Assembly: GCF_030555055.1 (NCBI RefSeq)
Contig: NZ_JAMOAO010000001.1
Location: 6,230,741 to 6,294,740 of the forward strand
DNA: 64,000 nucleotides
Direction of reading: 5' to 3'
DNA from: Nocardiopsis sp. YSL2
GTDB taxonomy: Bacteria > Actinomycetota > Actinomycetes > Streptosporangiales > Streptosporangiaceae
The translations under genes and the position numbers were made by a program. Numbering within the stretch: the stretch's first letter is position 1; every line of letters begins with the position of its first letter. Under the pieces are notes generated by a model. That model was not told the DNA's origin. It worked only from the letters and a program-made list of their open reading frames with translations, and did no database searches. Positions 45,398 through 53,290 of this stretch are shown here, one piece after another.

Positions 45398-46672
45398 ATG
45401 GAGAGCGCACTGGCCGCAGCGGAGAAGGTCCTGGCTCCGCTGCCCGAGTTGTCCCCCGACGTCGAAGAGATGTACAAGGACCTGCACCGCCACCCCGAGC
45501 TGGGTTTCCAGGAGTTCAGGACCGCGGGCATCGCCGCGGAGAGCCTGCGCGCATGCGGCTACGAGGTCCACGAGGGGGTCGGCGGCACGGGCGTCGTCGG
45601 GCTGCTGCGCAACGGGGAGGGCCCGGTGGTGCTCCTGCGCGCCGACATGGACGGCCTCCCCGTGGCCGAGGACAGCGGCCTGGAGTACGCGGCCACGGAC
45701 GCCACCGGTCTGCGCGACGGCCGTCAGGTCCCGGTCATGCACGCGTGCGGACACGATGTCCACGTCGCGTGCCTGGTCGGGGCGGCGCGGCTGCTCGCCC
45801 GCGCGCGGGAGCACTGGTCGGGGACGGTGGTGGCGCTGTTCCAGCCGGCGGAGGAGCTCGGGACGGGCGCGCGCGCCATGCTGGCGGACGGGCTCTTCGA
45901 CCGGGTACCGCGTCCGGACGCCGTGCTGGCCCAGCACGTCTCCCCTCTGGCCGCCGGGCACACGGCCTACTGCCCGGGCGTGTGCATGGCCGCCTCGGAC
46001 GAGGTCCGCATCACCTTCCACGGGGTCGGCGGGCACGGCTCCCGCCCGGAGGCCGCCAACGACCCGGTACTGACGGCGGCGGCCTTCGTCCAGCGCGTGC
46101 AGATGATCGTCTCGCGGGAGATCGCCACCGGGGAGCGGGCGGTACTGACCGTCGGCTCCATCACCGCGGGGGAGGCGGCCAACGTCATCCCCGACACCGC
46201 GGAGGTGGCGCTCAGTGTGCGCAGCTTCACCCCTTCCGTGCGCACGCGCGTCCTGGCGTCGATCGAACGCATCGCCCGGGCCGAGTCCGACGCGGCCGGA
46301 GCCCCCCGGCACCCGGACGTCCGGCATTCGAGCGGCTTCCCGGTCTCGCGCAACGACGACGCTCTGACGGACCGCGTCAACGCCGCTCTGCGCGACCGGC
46401 TGGGAGAGGACAAGGTGCACGAGATCGGACCCATCACCGGCAGCGAGGACGTGCAGCACCTCGCCGACGCCGCCGGCGCGCCCCTCTACTACTGGTGGGT
46501 GGGGGGCTGGGAGTCGGAGGAGTTCCTCCGCGCCTACCGGGCCGGCACCGCCGATCGCGACATCCCCGCCAACCACTCCCCCAGGTTCGCGCCCGTGCTC
46601 CGGCCCACGCTCGGTACGGGGGTGACGACGATGACGGTCGCGGCCCTGTCCTGCCTGGCGGCGGGCGGCTGA
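45398..46672 (+). CDS. M20-family amidohydrolase
   Basis: The 424-residue metallo-hydrolase belongs to the M20D group that cleaves N-acyl amino acids or hippurate-like amides. Metal and catalytic residues are visible in MHACGHDVHVACLV, FQPAEELGTGA and AQHVSPLAAGH, and the dimerisation lid lies at about 190-300. ATG 45398 follows GGAGAA. The downstream neighbours are an Lrp/AsnC-type regulator and a peptide-type importer, so the enzyme may process an imported N-acylated or dipeptide-like compound. The substrate is not evident. Confidence 0.92.
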   Translation: MESALAAAEKVLAPLPELSPDVEEMYKDLHRHPELGFQEFRTAGIAAESLRACGYEVHEGVGGTGVVGLLRNGEGPVVLLRADMDGLPVAEDSGLEYAATDATGLRDGRQVPVMHACGHDVHVACLVGAARLLARAREHWSGTVVALFQPAEELGTGARAMLADGLFDRVPRPDAVLAQHVSPLAAGHTAYCPGVCMAASDEVRITFHGVGGHGSRPEAANDPVLTAAAFVQRVQMIVSREIATGERAVLTVGSITAGEAANVIPDTAEVALSVRSFTPSVRTRVLASIERIARAESDAAGAPRHPDVRHSSGFPVSRNDDALTDRVNAALRDRLGEDKVHEIGPITGSEDVQHLADAAGAPLYYWWVGGWESEEFLRAYRAGTADRDIPANHSPRFAPVLRPTLGTGVTTMTVAALSCLAAGG

Positions 46673-46680
46673 CCGCCCGC
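46661..46680 (+). terminator. Hairpin spanning the M20 stop codon
   Basis: GCGGGCGG-CTGA-CCGCCCGC has perfect 8-bp arms and contains the TGA stop codon in its loop. It may terminate the M20 transcript and the converging regulator transcript. Confidence 0.5.
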
Positions 46681-46754
46681 GTCTCCCCCGTCCCGGCCCC
46701 GGCAACGGGGCGGCCGCGGCGAGCGGGCCGACCGGCACGCGGGCGGAGCACGCC

Positions 46755-47771
46755 CTAAGGCGTGTGCGGGTCCGCCCACAGGTCCATGGGCACGTGGCCC
46801 GTGGCGCGGCCCGCCCGGTCCAGGAGCCGTCCCGTGCGTTTGACCGAGCGCAGGCTCACCGCGCGGTCCACGACGTCGACGTCGGGGTGGGCGGCCGCGA
46901 CCCGGTGCTCCCAGTCGGCGAGGTCCTCCAGGCGGTGCAGCCAGACGATCGCGACCGCCGACGCCTGCCCGGCCACATGGGCCGCCATGCGCGTCTCGGG
47001 CATGGCGGCCAGGCCGGCGCACACGTCAGCGATCCGCCCCACCGGGATGTTCAGCCACAGCGACACGTGCACGGGCCACCCCGCCTCGCGGGCGGCGGTG
47101 TCGCACCGGATGGTCAGCCGCCCCGACCGCACCAGGTCCGGGACCCTGCGCCGCAGCGTGCTGGAGGCGACACCGGTCCTGCGGGCGAGCTCGGAGTAGG
47201 GCATCCGGCCGTCCTCCCCCAGGGCGAGGATGAGCTCGCGGTGCGGCGTCAGGGCGCGCGGCTGCGCGCCCGCCTCCTTGTGCTCCTCGCCGATCCTCCT
47301 GCGCTGGCCGGGGTCGAGGCTGTCCAGGCGCCAGGAGCCGGCGTCGCGTGCCATGCGCACGATCATCGTGGTGCGCACCCACTGCACGCCGAACACCCGG
47401 GGGAGCACGTCGAGGACGACGGAGGTCACCGACTGCTGGGTGACCGCGGCGACGGTCACGAGCAGGTCCCGGCTCCCGCTGGTGATCTCCACGCTCACCG
47501 CGTGCGGGCAGCGGGCGATCCGGCCCGCGGCCTCCTCGGTCTGACCGGCGGCGCAGCCGACCTCCACGAGCGCCATGCCGCCCCACGGCAGTTGCGAGGG
47601 ACCCACGTAGCAGGTGATCCACGCGAACCCCTCCTCCGTGAGCTGCGCCCACCGGCGCGAGAGCGTGGAGGCGTCGACCCCGAGGGGCTCGGCCAGCTCG
47701 GTCCACGACGCACGCGGGGAGAGCTGCATGGCGTTGATCATCATGAGGTCCAGTTCGTCCATTCGGCCCAT
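46755..47771 (-). CDS. Two-module Lrp/AsnC-family regulator
   Basis: The 338-residue protein carries the Lrp unit twice. The first helix-turn-helix is LDLMMINAMQLSPRASWTELAEPLGVDASTLSRRWAQL, followed by a RAM-like ligand domain; the second starts at ELILALGEDGRMPYSELARRTGVASSTLRRRV, also followed by a RAM domain. Such doubled Lrp proteins are common in actinomycetes. It is divergent from the importer and converges on the M20 gene. ATG 47771 is used; ATG 47762 is equally possible. It probably controls the importer through the gap at 47772-47910. Confidence 0.9.
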   Translation of the reverse strand: MGRMDELDLMMINAMQLSPRASWTELAEPLGVDASTLSRRWAQLTEEGFAWITCYVGPSQLPWGGMALVEVGCAAGQTEEAAGRIARCPHAVSVEITSGSRDLLVTVAAVTQQSVTSVVLDVLPRVFGVQWVRTTMIVRMARDAGSWRLDSLDPGQRRRIGEEHKEAGAQPRALTPHRELILALGEDGRMPYSELARRTGVASSTLRRRVPDLVRSGRLTIRCDTAAREAGWPVHVSLWLNIPVGRIADVCAGLAAMPETRMAAHVAGQASAVAIVWLHRLEDLADWEHRVAAAHPDVDVVDRAVSLRSVKRTGRLLDRAGRATGHVPMDLWADPHTP

Positions 47772-47803
47772 CCGTGCAGTCTCGAACCCGATATGACCTT
47801 TTC

Positions 47804-47817
47804 GTGAATAAATGCAC
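47804..47817. promoter_or_regulatory. AT-rich GTGAATAAATGCAC element, possible Lrp site
   Basis: An imperfect palindrome (GTG..CAC around an AT core) in the divergent gap between the Lrp-type gene and the importer. Lrp proteins favour such AT-centred sites, but only one copy is seen. Confidence 0.35.
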
Positions 47818-47910
47818 CCTATCCAGTGGCCGTGGCCATGCTGGGGACCGTTCGCCCCACCGGGGGCGGACGCGCAGCGCAAGCCGGGGGCATTCCACAC
47901 AGGAGGCATC

Positions 47911-49437
47911 GTGACTCGACTAGTGCGCAGATGGACGGCGGTCGGCGTGGTTCTGACCACAGCGGCCCTGACGTCCTGCACCACCGACCCTGGGGGCGCC
48001 GCCGACACCTCCCGGGTACGCGTCGCCGTCACGGCGGACGCCACATCGTTCGATCCCGCGCGGGGAAACGTCGCCGCCGACTACCAGTTCGCACGCCTGA
48101 CCCACGACTCCCTGGTCCGGATGAACCCCGAGGGGGAGACGGTTCCCGGCCTGGCCGCGTCGTGGGAGGAGAGCCCCACCGGGGTGGAGTTCACCCTCCG
48201 GGACGGTGTCACCTGCTCCGACGGGACGGAGCTGGACGCCGACACGGTGGCGGCGGCCCTGGAGTACCTCGCCTCCCCCGACACCGGCTCCTCGATCGCG
48301 GGCCACGTGTTCGGGCCCGGCGAGCCCGAGATCTCCTCCGACGGCGACGCGGGAACCGTCACCGTCACGTTGGAGAGCCCCTGGTCCGGCCTCCTGCCGG
48401 GGCTGTCCTCGGCCCAGGCCGGAATCCCGTGCACGACCGATCCCGAGGAACTGGCCACGGGCGAGGCCCCGGGAACCGGGGCCTACACCCTCACCGCCTC
48501 CCAGCGGGGCACGGAGTACACCTACTCCCTGCGTGAGGACTACGACTGGGCACCGGACTTCGGCGCACAGGGCTCCTTCCCCGAGACCGTCACCTTCCAC
48601 GTGATCGAGAACGAGAGCACCGTCGCCAACCAGATGGAGACCGGGCAGATCGACTACGCCGCCTTCACCGGCACCGACAGCGCCCGCTTCGATCCCGAGG
48701 AGTACACCGTGGTCTCCCGGCCGACGGTGTTCATGTTCCTGGTGTTCAACGAACGCGGGGACAGGCCCGGCGCCGACCCGCGGGTGCGGGAGGCCGTCGC
48801 CCGGAGCGTGGACAGGGAGGCCTTCCGCAACGCGGTCACCAGCGAGGCGGGAACCCTGCTCACCACCGTGGTCCCCGCGGACTTCCGGTGCGCGCTGGAC
48901 GACGCGTCGCTCCTGGCGCAGGCCGACGCCGACGCCGCCGCCGAGGTCCTCGGCGGTGTGGAGATGAACCTGGTCGGCACGAACGCCATCGCCGGCGGGT
49001 CCGGCAACGAGTACGTGCGCGCCGCGCTCGCCGACGTCGGCGCCCAGGTCGATCTGCGCAACGTGGACAACGCGACCTGGGGCACCGAGGTCCTGGGCTC
49101 CGAGGGCGACTGGGACGTCACGGTGATGGCCGCCCTGAACGGCAGCGGCACCCTCACTCCCACGATGTCCCTGCTCACCGGGCCGCCGCCACCGGACGGC
49201 CGCAACTTCGGCGCGGTCGACAGCCCCGAACTGGCCGAGGGCTTCCAGAGCGCGATGTCGTCCGTGGACTCCGAGGAGCAGTGCACCGCGTGGCGGGACG
49301 CGCAGCGGGCGATGCTGGAGCAGCACCACGCTGTCCCGCTGTCCGCTGTGGACGTCAGCTGGGTGATGGCCGAGCACGTGAGCGCGACGGCCTTCCCCAC
49401 CGGGGTCGACGTCTCCACGCTGCGGATCGCGGACTGA
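47911..49437 (+). CDS. Peptide-type ABC transporter substrate-binding lipoprotein
   Basis: The 508-residue family 5 binding protein has a signal peptide ending in the lipobox LTSC, then the typical opening VTADATSFDPARGN, DSLVRMNPEGETVPGLAASWEE and DPRVREAVARSVDREAFRNAV. GTG 47911 follows AGGAGG by 5 nt. It heads a four-gene importer with tight spacing. Family 5 proteins bind peptides, opines, nickel or glutathione-like compounds; the ligand here is unknown. Nearby M20 amidohydrolase hints at an acylated amino acid or small peptide. Confidence 0.93.
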   Translation: MTRLVRRWTAVGVVLTTAALTSCTTDPGGAADTSRVRVAVTADATSFDPARGNVAADYQFARLTHDSLVRMNPEGETVPGLAASWEESPTGVEFTLRDGVTCSDGTELDADTVAAALEYLASPDTGSSIAGHVFGPGEPEISSDGDAGTVTVTLESPWSGLLPGLSSAQAGIPCTTDPEELATGEAPGTGAYTLTASQRGTEYTYSLREDYDWAPDFGAQGSFPETVTFHVIENESTVANQMETGQIDYAAFTGTDSARFDPEEYTVVSRPTVFMFLVFNERGDRPGADPRVREAVARSVDREAFRNAVTSEAGTLLTTVVPADFRCALDDASLLAQADADAAAEVLGGVEMNLVGTNAIAGGSGNEYVRAALADVGAQVDLRNVDNATWGTEVLGSEGDWDVTVMAALNGSGTLTPTMSLLTGPPPPDGRNFGAVDSPELAEGFQSAMSSVDSEEQCTAWRDAQRAMLEQHHAVPLSAVDVSWVMAEHVSATAFPTGVDVSTLRIAD

Positions 49438-49446
49438 GGCTGGCCG

Positions 49447-50454
49447 ATGTCCCCCCTCCCCACCGCACGCACCAGGCCCGGCCGGTCCGGCCGGGCCTGG
49501 GCCCGCTTCCTCCTGCGCCGCCTCCTCGGACTGGGCGCCGTCCTCGTCGTCCTGGTCACCGCCACCTTCCTGATCCTCCAACTGGTGCCCGGGGACCCCG
49601 CCCGCGCGGCGATCAGCGTCGACGCCTCTCCTGAAGAGGTCGAGGCGATGCGCCGCGCGCTGGGGCTGGACCGGCCCCTGGCCGAGCAGTTCGCCTCCTA
49701 CGTCGGGGGCCTGCTCACCGGGGACCTCGGCACCTCCTTCCAGACCGGTGAGGCGGTGTCGCAGGTCATCGCCACACGCCTGCCCTTCACCGCGCAACTG
49801 GCCGTGTTCTCGGTACTGGGCGCCCTGCTGATCGCGGTCCCGCTGGGTGTCGCGGTGGCCGTGGCGTGCCGCGGCGGGCGCCGCCGCCCCCTCGACACGG
49901 CCTTCACCACCACGGCCTCCGTCGTCGGCTGCACACCCGAGTACATCGCGGGCACGCTCCTGGTCCTGCTGTTCGCCGTCACCATGGGATGGCTCCCGGC
50001 GGCGGGTGCCGCCACCCCGGCCTCGCTCCTGCTGCCCGTGGCGGCGATCGCGCTGTCGCCCGCGGCGGCGCTGGCCCGCATCGTGCGGCGGGAGACCGCC
50101 GTCGTGCTGGAGGAGGACTACCTCCGCACGGCCCGCGCCAAGCGCCTGGGCGGCTGGGCACTGTACGTACGGCACACCCTGCCGAACCTGCTGACCTCGA
50201 CCCTGACCATGGGAGGCCTGCTCCTGGCCGGGCTGATGGGCGGCACCGTGATCGTGGAGTCGGTCTTCGCCTGGCCCGGGCTCGGCAGCCGGGTGGTGCA
50301 GGCGATCCTCGTCCGCGACTTCCCCGTCATCCAGGGCATCGTCCTGGTGATCGGTCTCATGGCCGCCGTCATCAACCTGCTGGTCGACGTCTGCCTCGGC
50401 GTACTCGACCCCCGCACACTCACCGGAAAGACCGAGGAGGCGAGTTCGTCGTGA
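49447..50454 (+). CDS. Peptide-type ABC transporter permease, DppB group
   Basis: A 335-residue permease with six membrane segments. Family signs are RRLLGLGAVLVVLVTATFLILQLVPGDPA, RRALGLDRPLAEQF and the EAA-like loop DYLRTARAKRLGG. The start ATG lies 9 bp after the binding-protein stop; the stop overlaps the next start as GTGA. It forms half of the channel. Confidence 0.94.
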   Translation: MSPLPTARTRPGRSGRAWARFLLRRLLGLGAVLVVLVTATFLILQLVPGDPARAAISVDASPEEVEAMRRALGLDRPLAEQFASYVGGLLTGDLGTSFQTGEAVSQVIATRLPFTAQLAVFSVLGALLIAVPLGVAVAVACRGGRRRPLDTAFTTTASVVGCTPEYIAGTLLVLLFAVTMGWLPAAGAATPASLLLPVAAIALSPAAALARIVRRETAVVLEEDYLRTARAKRLGGWALYVRHTLPNLLTSTLTMGGLLLAGLMGGTVIVESVFAWPGLGSRVVQAILVRDFPVIQGIVLVIGLMAAVINLLVDVCLGVLDPRTLTGKTEEASSS

Positions 50455-52355
50455 CCTCTCCCCCGCGCGCCCTCACCCTGGCGCGACGGCCCGGCCTCGT
50501 CGTCGGAGCGACGGGCCTGCTGGCAGTCCTGCTCCTGGCCGTCCTTGGACCGTGGGTCTGGGGCGACCAGGCCGCGCAGCTCAGCGACAGCACCCGGGCG
50601 ACACCCGGGCCCGACCACTGGCTGGGCACCGACGCGCTGGGACGCGACGTCCTGGCCCGCACACTCACCGCCACCCGGCTCACCCTGGAGACGACCACCC
50701 TGGCCACCGCCCTGGCGGCGGGTGTCGGACTGCTTCTGGGCGGGACGATCTGGTTGAGCGGACCGCGCGTGCGCACCGTCGGCCTGCGGGTCATCGACGT
50801 CCTGGTCTCCTACCCCTCCCTGATCCTCGCGCTCCTGGTGGCCGCGGTCGTCGGGCCCGGGCCCACCGCGTCGGTCCTCGCGGTGGGCGTGGCCGGCAGT
50901 CCGGTCTTCGCCCGGCTCACCGCCAACCTCGCCGGCTCGGTCGCGGCACGGGACTACGTCACCAGCGCCCGTATGCTCGGCGTCCCCAAGCACCGCCTGT
51001 TCCTCCGACACATGCTGCCCAACATGGCCGAGCCGCTCCTGGTCCTGGTCTCGGTGGCCTTCGGCACCATCCTCGTCACCCTGTCGGGCCTGTCCTTCCT
51101 CGGCCTGGGCGCGCAGCCGCCGCACTACGACTGGGGTTCGCTGCTGTCCGAAGGGCTCCGTGAGCTGCACACCAATCCCAGCCAGGCCCTGGGGCCGGCG
51201 CTGGCCATCGTCCTCACCGGGACCTGTGCCGGGCTGGTGGGCGACGCAGTGGCCGCCGGCGCCGACGCGCGCTCGTCGGGTGTGCGCGCCCTGGCCCGTT
51301 CGGCGACCCGCGCCCCCGTCCCGGCCGCCGACGCCGCGCCGGACCACGGAGCGACGGTGCTCAGCGTCCGCTCTCTGACGGTCCGCGACGCCTCCGGGAC
51401 CCGGCTCGTGGACGACGTCTCCCTCGACGTGGGCCGCGGGGAGATCGTCGGAGTCGTCGGGGAGTCCGGTTCCGGCAAGACGCTCACCGCGATGGCCGTG
51501 GCGCGGCTGCTCCAGACGGGCCTGCGCTCCAGCGCCGAGGTGATGCGCCTGGGCGACCTCGACCTGCGCGGACATCCCCAGGCACGGCGGCTGGCCCTGG
51601 ACCTGGGCGTGGTCTTCCAGGACCCCCTGTCCTCGCTCAACCCCGCGCTGCGGATGGGGAACCAGCTCACCGAGGTCCTGCGCACGCACGCGGGGGCGTC
51701 GGCGCGGGAGGCGCACGCCCGGGTGCGCGACAGCCTGGCCCGCATGCGCGTCACCGACCCCGACGGGCTCATGCGCGGCTATCCGCACCAGCTGTCCGGC
51801 GGGATGCGCCAGCGGGCCATGATCGCCGCGGCGCTGGCCTGCGCGCCGAAGCTGATCGTGGCCGACGAGCCCACCACGGCACTGGACGTGACGGTCCAGG
51901 CCGACGTATTGCGCCTGCTCCGCGAGGCCGGACGCGACGAGGAGACCTCCGTCCTGCTGATCTCGCACGACATCGCCGTCGTCTCCTCGGTGTGCGACCG
52001 GGTCCTGGTGATGTACTCGGGCCGCGTCGTGGAGTCCCTCGACACGGCCGCGCTCCGCCGGGGCGAGGCGGCCCACCCCTACACCCGCGCCCTGATCAGC
52101 GCGACGCCCGCCGCCGCCCTGTCCCTGGCCACGGCCGACGGCGGAGCGGCGCCCGAACGCCTGGCCACCATCCCGGGGCGTCCGCCCCAGCCCGGGCTGC
52201 GCCCCCCTGGGTGTGCGTTCGCGCCCCGGTGCTCGCGCGCCCTGGACCCGTGCCGCGACTCGGTGCCCGTCCCCGTTCCGACCGGCACGGGCTCGGCCGC
52301 GTGCTTCGCACCGGTCGCCTTCCCCCACAGCGGCGTCCAGGAGGGTGCACGATGA
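50451..52355 (+). CDS. Fused peptide-type permease (DppC) and ATPase (DppD)
   Basis: The 634-residue protein joins a DppC-type permease (about 1-285; GTDALGRDVLARTL and loop DYVTSARMLGVPKHRLF) to a DppD-type ATPase (about 300-634; Walker A GESGSGKT, signature LSGGMRQRAM, Walker B IVADEPTTALDV, and the C-terminal cysteine motif CAFAPRC..A..PC). The joint is a Pro/Ala-rich linker near 290. GTGA couples it upstream and ATGA downstream. The fusion keeps one ATPase at the membrane in fixed stoichiometry with the channel. Confidence 0.93.
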   Translation: MTSPPRALTLARRPGLVVGATGLLAVLLLAVLGPWVWGDQAAQLSDSTRATPGPDHWLGTDALGRDVLARTLTATRLTLETTTLATALAAGVGLLLGGTIWLSGPRVRTVGLRVIDVLVSYPSLILALLVAAVVGPGPTASVLAVGVAGSPVFARLTANLAGSVAARDYVTSARMLGVPKHRLFLRHMLPNMAEPLLVLVSVAFGTILVTLSGLSFLGLGAQPPHYDWGSLLSEGLRELHTNPSQALGPALAIVLTGTCAGLVGDAVAAGADARSSGVRALARSATRAPVPAADAAPDHGATVLSVRSLTVRDASGTRLVDDVSLDVGRGEIVGVVGESGSGKTLTAMAVARLLQTGLRSSAEVMRLGDLDLRGHPQARRLALDLGVVFQDPLSSLNPALRMGNQLTEVLRTHAGASAREAHARVRDSLARMRVTDPDGLMRGYPHQLSGGMRQRAMIAAALACAPKLIVADEPTTALDVTVQADVLRLLREAGRDEETSVLLISHDIAVVSSVCDRVLVMYSGRVVESLDTAALRRGEAAHPYTRALISATPAAALSLATADGGAAPERLATIPGRPPQPGLRPPGCAFAPRCSRALDPCRDSVPVPVPTGTGSAACFAPVAFPHSGVQEGAR

Positions 52356-53224
52356 CCGCCACGCCATCCGATCGGACCGACCGGCCCGCCCTGATCCGCG
52401 CCGAGGGAGTCACCGTGGGCTACGGATCCCGCTCGGGGTCGGCCCCGATCCTGCGCTCGGTCGACCTGGAGCTGCGGAGCGGACGCACCCTGGGGCTGGT
52501 CGGCGAGTCGGGGTCGGGCAAGTCGACCCTGGCCCGCGCCCTGGTGGGCCTGCTGCGCCCCTCCGCCGGAAGGGTCCTGCACGAGGGCCGTGACCTCGCC
52601 TCGGCGAGCCGGAGGGAGCTGGCCGCGCTGAGGCGCTCGGTCCAGCTCGTCCCCCAGGACCCCTACGCGTCGCTGAACCCCCGGATGACCGTGGGTGCGG
52701 CCATCGCCGAGGCCGTCGACCCGCGCCGCGCGTCGCTGCGCGCGCACCGGGCCGAGGTCGAGCGCTGGCTGGGTCTCGTGGCCCTGGACCCCGACGCGGC
52801 GGAGCGCTATCCGCACGCGTTCTCCGGCGGCCAGCGCCAGCGGATCGCCGTGGCCCGCGCCCTGGCCGCCCGGCCCCGGGTGGTGATCGCCGACGAGATC
52901 ACCTCCGCCCTGGACTGCTCGGTCCAGGCCGAGGTCCTGAACGTGCTCGCCGACCTGCGCGAGGAGCTCGACCTGACGATGCTGTTCATCTCGCACGACC
53001 TCAGCGTGGTGCGCCTGGTCAGTGACGACGTCGCCGTGCTCTACCAGGGACGCGTGGTGGAGCGGGGCGAGGCGCACGAGGTCCTGGGCGGATCCCCCCG
53101 GCACCCCTACACCCGGCTGCTCCTGGACAGCGTCCCGGACGGGCGGGAGCTGTCGCCGCCGCCCGGCGGCACCACCGGGGGCACCGGGACCGGCGCCCGT
53201 GTCCGGGAGGCGCGGGGTGCGTGA
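52352..53224 (+). CDS. Peptide-type ABC transporter ATP-binding protein, DppF group
   Basis: A 290-residue ATPase with Walker A GESGSGKST, Q-loop LVPQDPYASLNPRM, signature FSGGQRQRIAVAR, Walker B VVIADEITSALDC and switch FISHDLSVV. Walker B has DEIT where most have DEPT, a common change in this group. It pairs with the ATPase half of the fusion. The Pro/Gly-rich tail is probably disordered. Starts by ATGA overlap. Confidence 0.95.
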   Translation: MTATPSDRTDRPALIRAEGVTVGYGSRSGSAPILRSVDLELRSGRTLGLVGESGSGKSTLARALVGLLRPSAGRVLHEGRDLASASRRELAALRRSVQLVPQDPYASLNPRMTVGAAIAEAVDPRRASLRAHRAEVERWLGLVALDPDAAERYPHAFSGGQRQRIAVARALAARPRVVIADEITSALDCSVQAEVLNVLADLREELDLTMLFISHDLSVVRLVSDDVAVLYQGRVVERGEAHEVLGGSPRHPYTRLLLDSVPDGRELSPPPGGTTGGTGTGARVREARGA

Positions 53225-53290
53225 GGCCGGGCGGTGGCGCTGCCGGAGCCGTGGCCGCTCCCGCCGCCGTCGTCCGGATCGACGTGTTCC

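Noticed and set aside
40993..45531. A 1512-residue minus-strand open frame opposite pyc
   Set aside because: It mirrors the reading of pyruvate carboxylase; low-complexity Arg/Gly/His/Val composition is typical of an antisense shadow in very GC-rich DNA.
47920..52367. Long minus-strand open frames opposite the ABC importer genes
   Set aside because: They are frame-locked shadows of well-matched transporter genes and have no recognisable domain.
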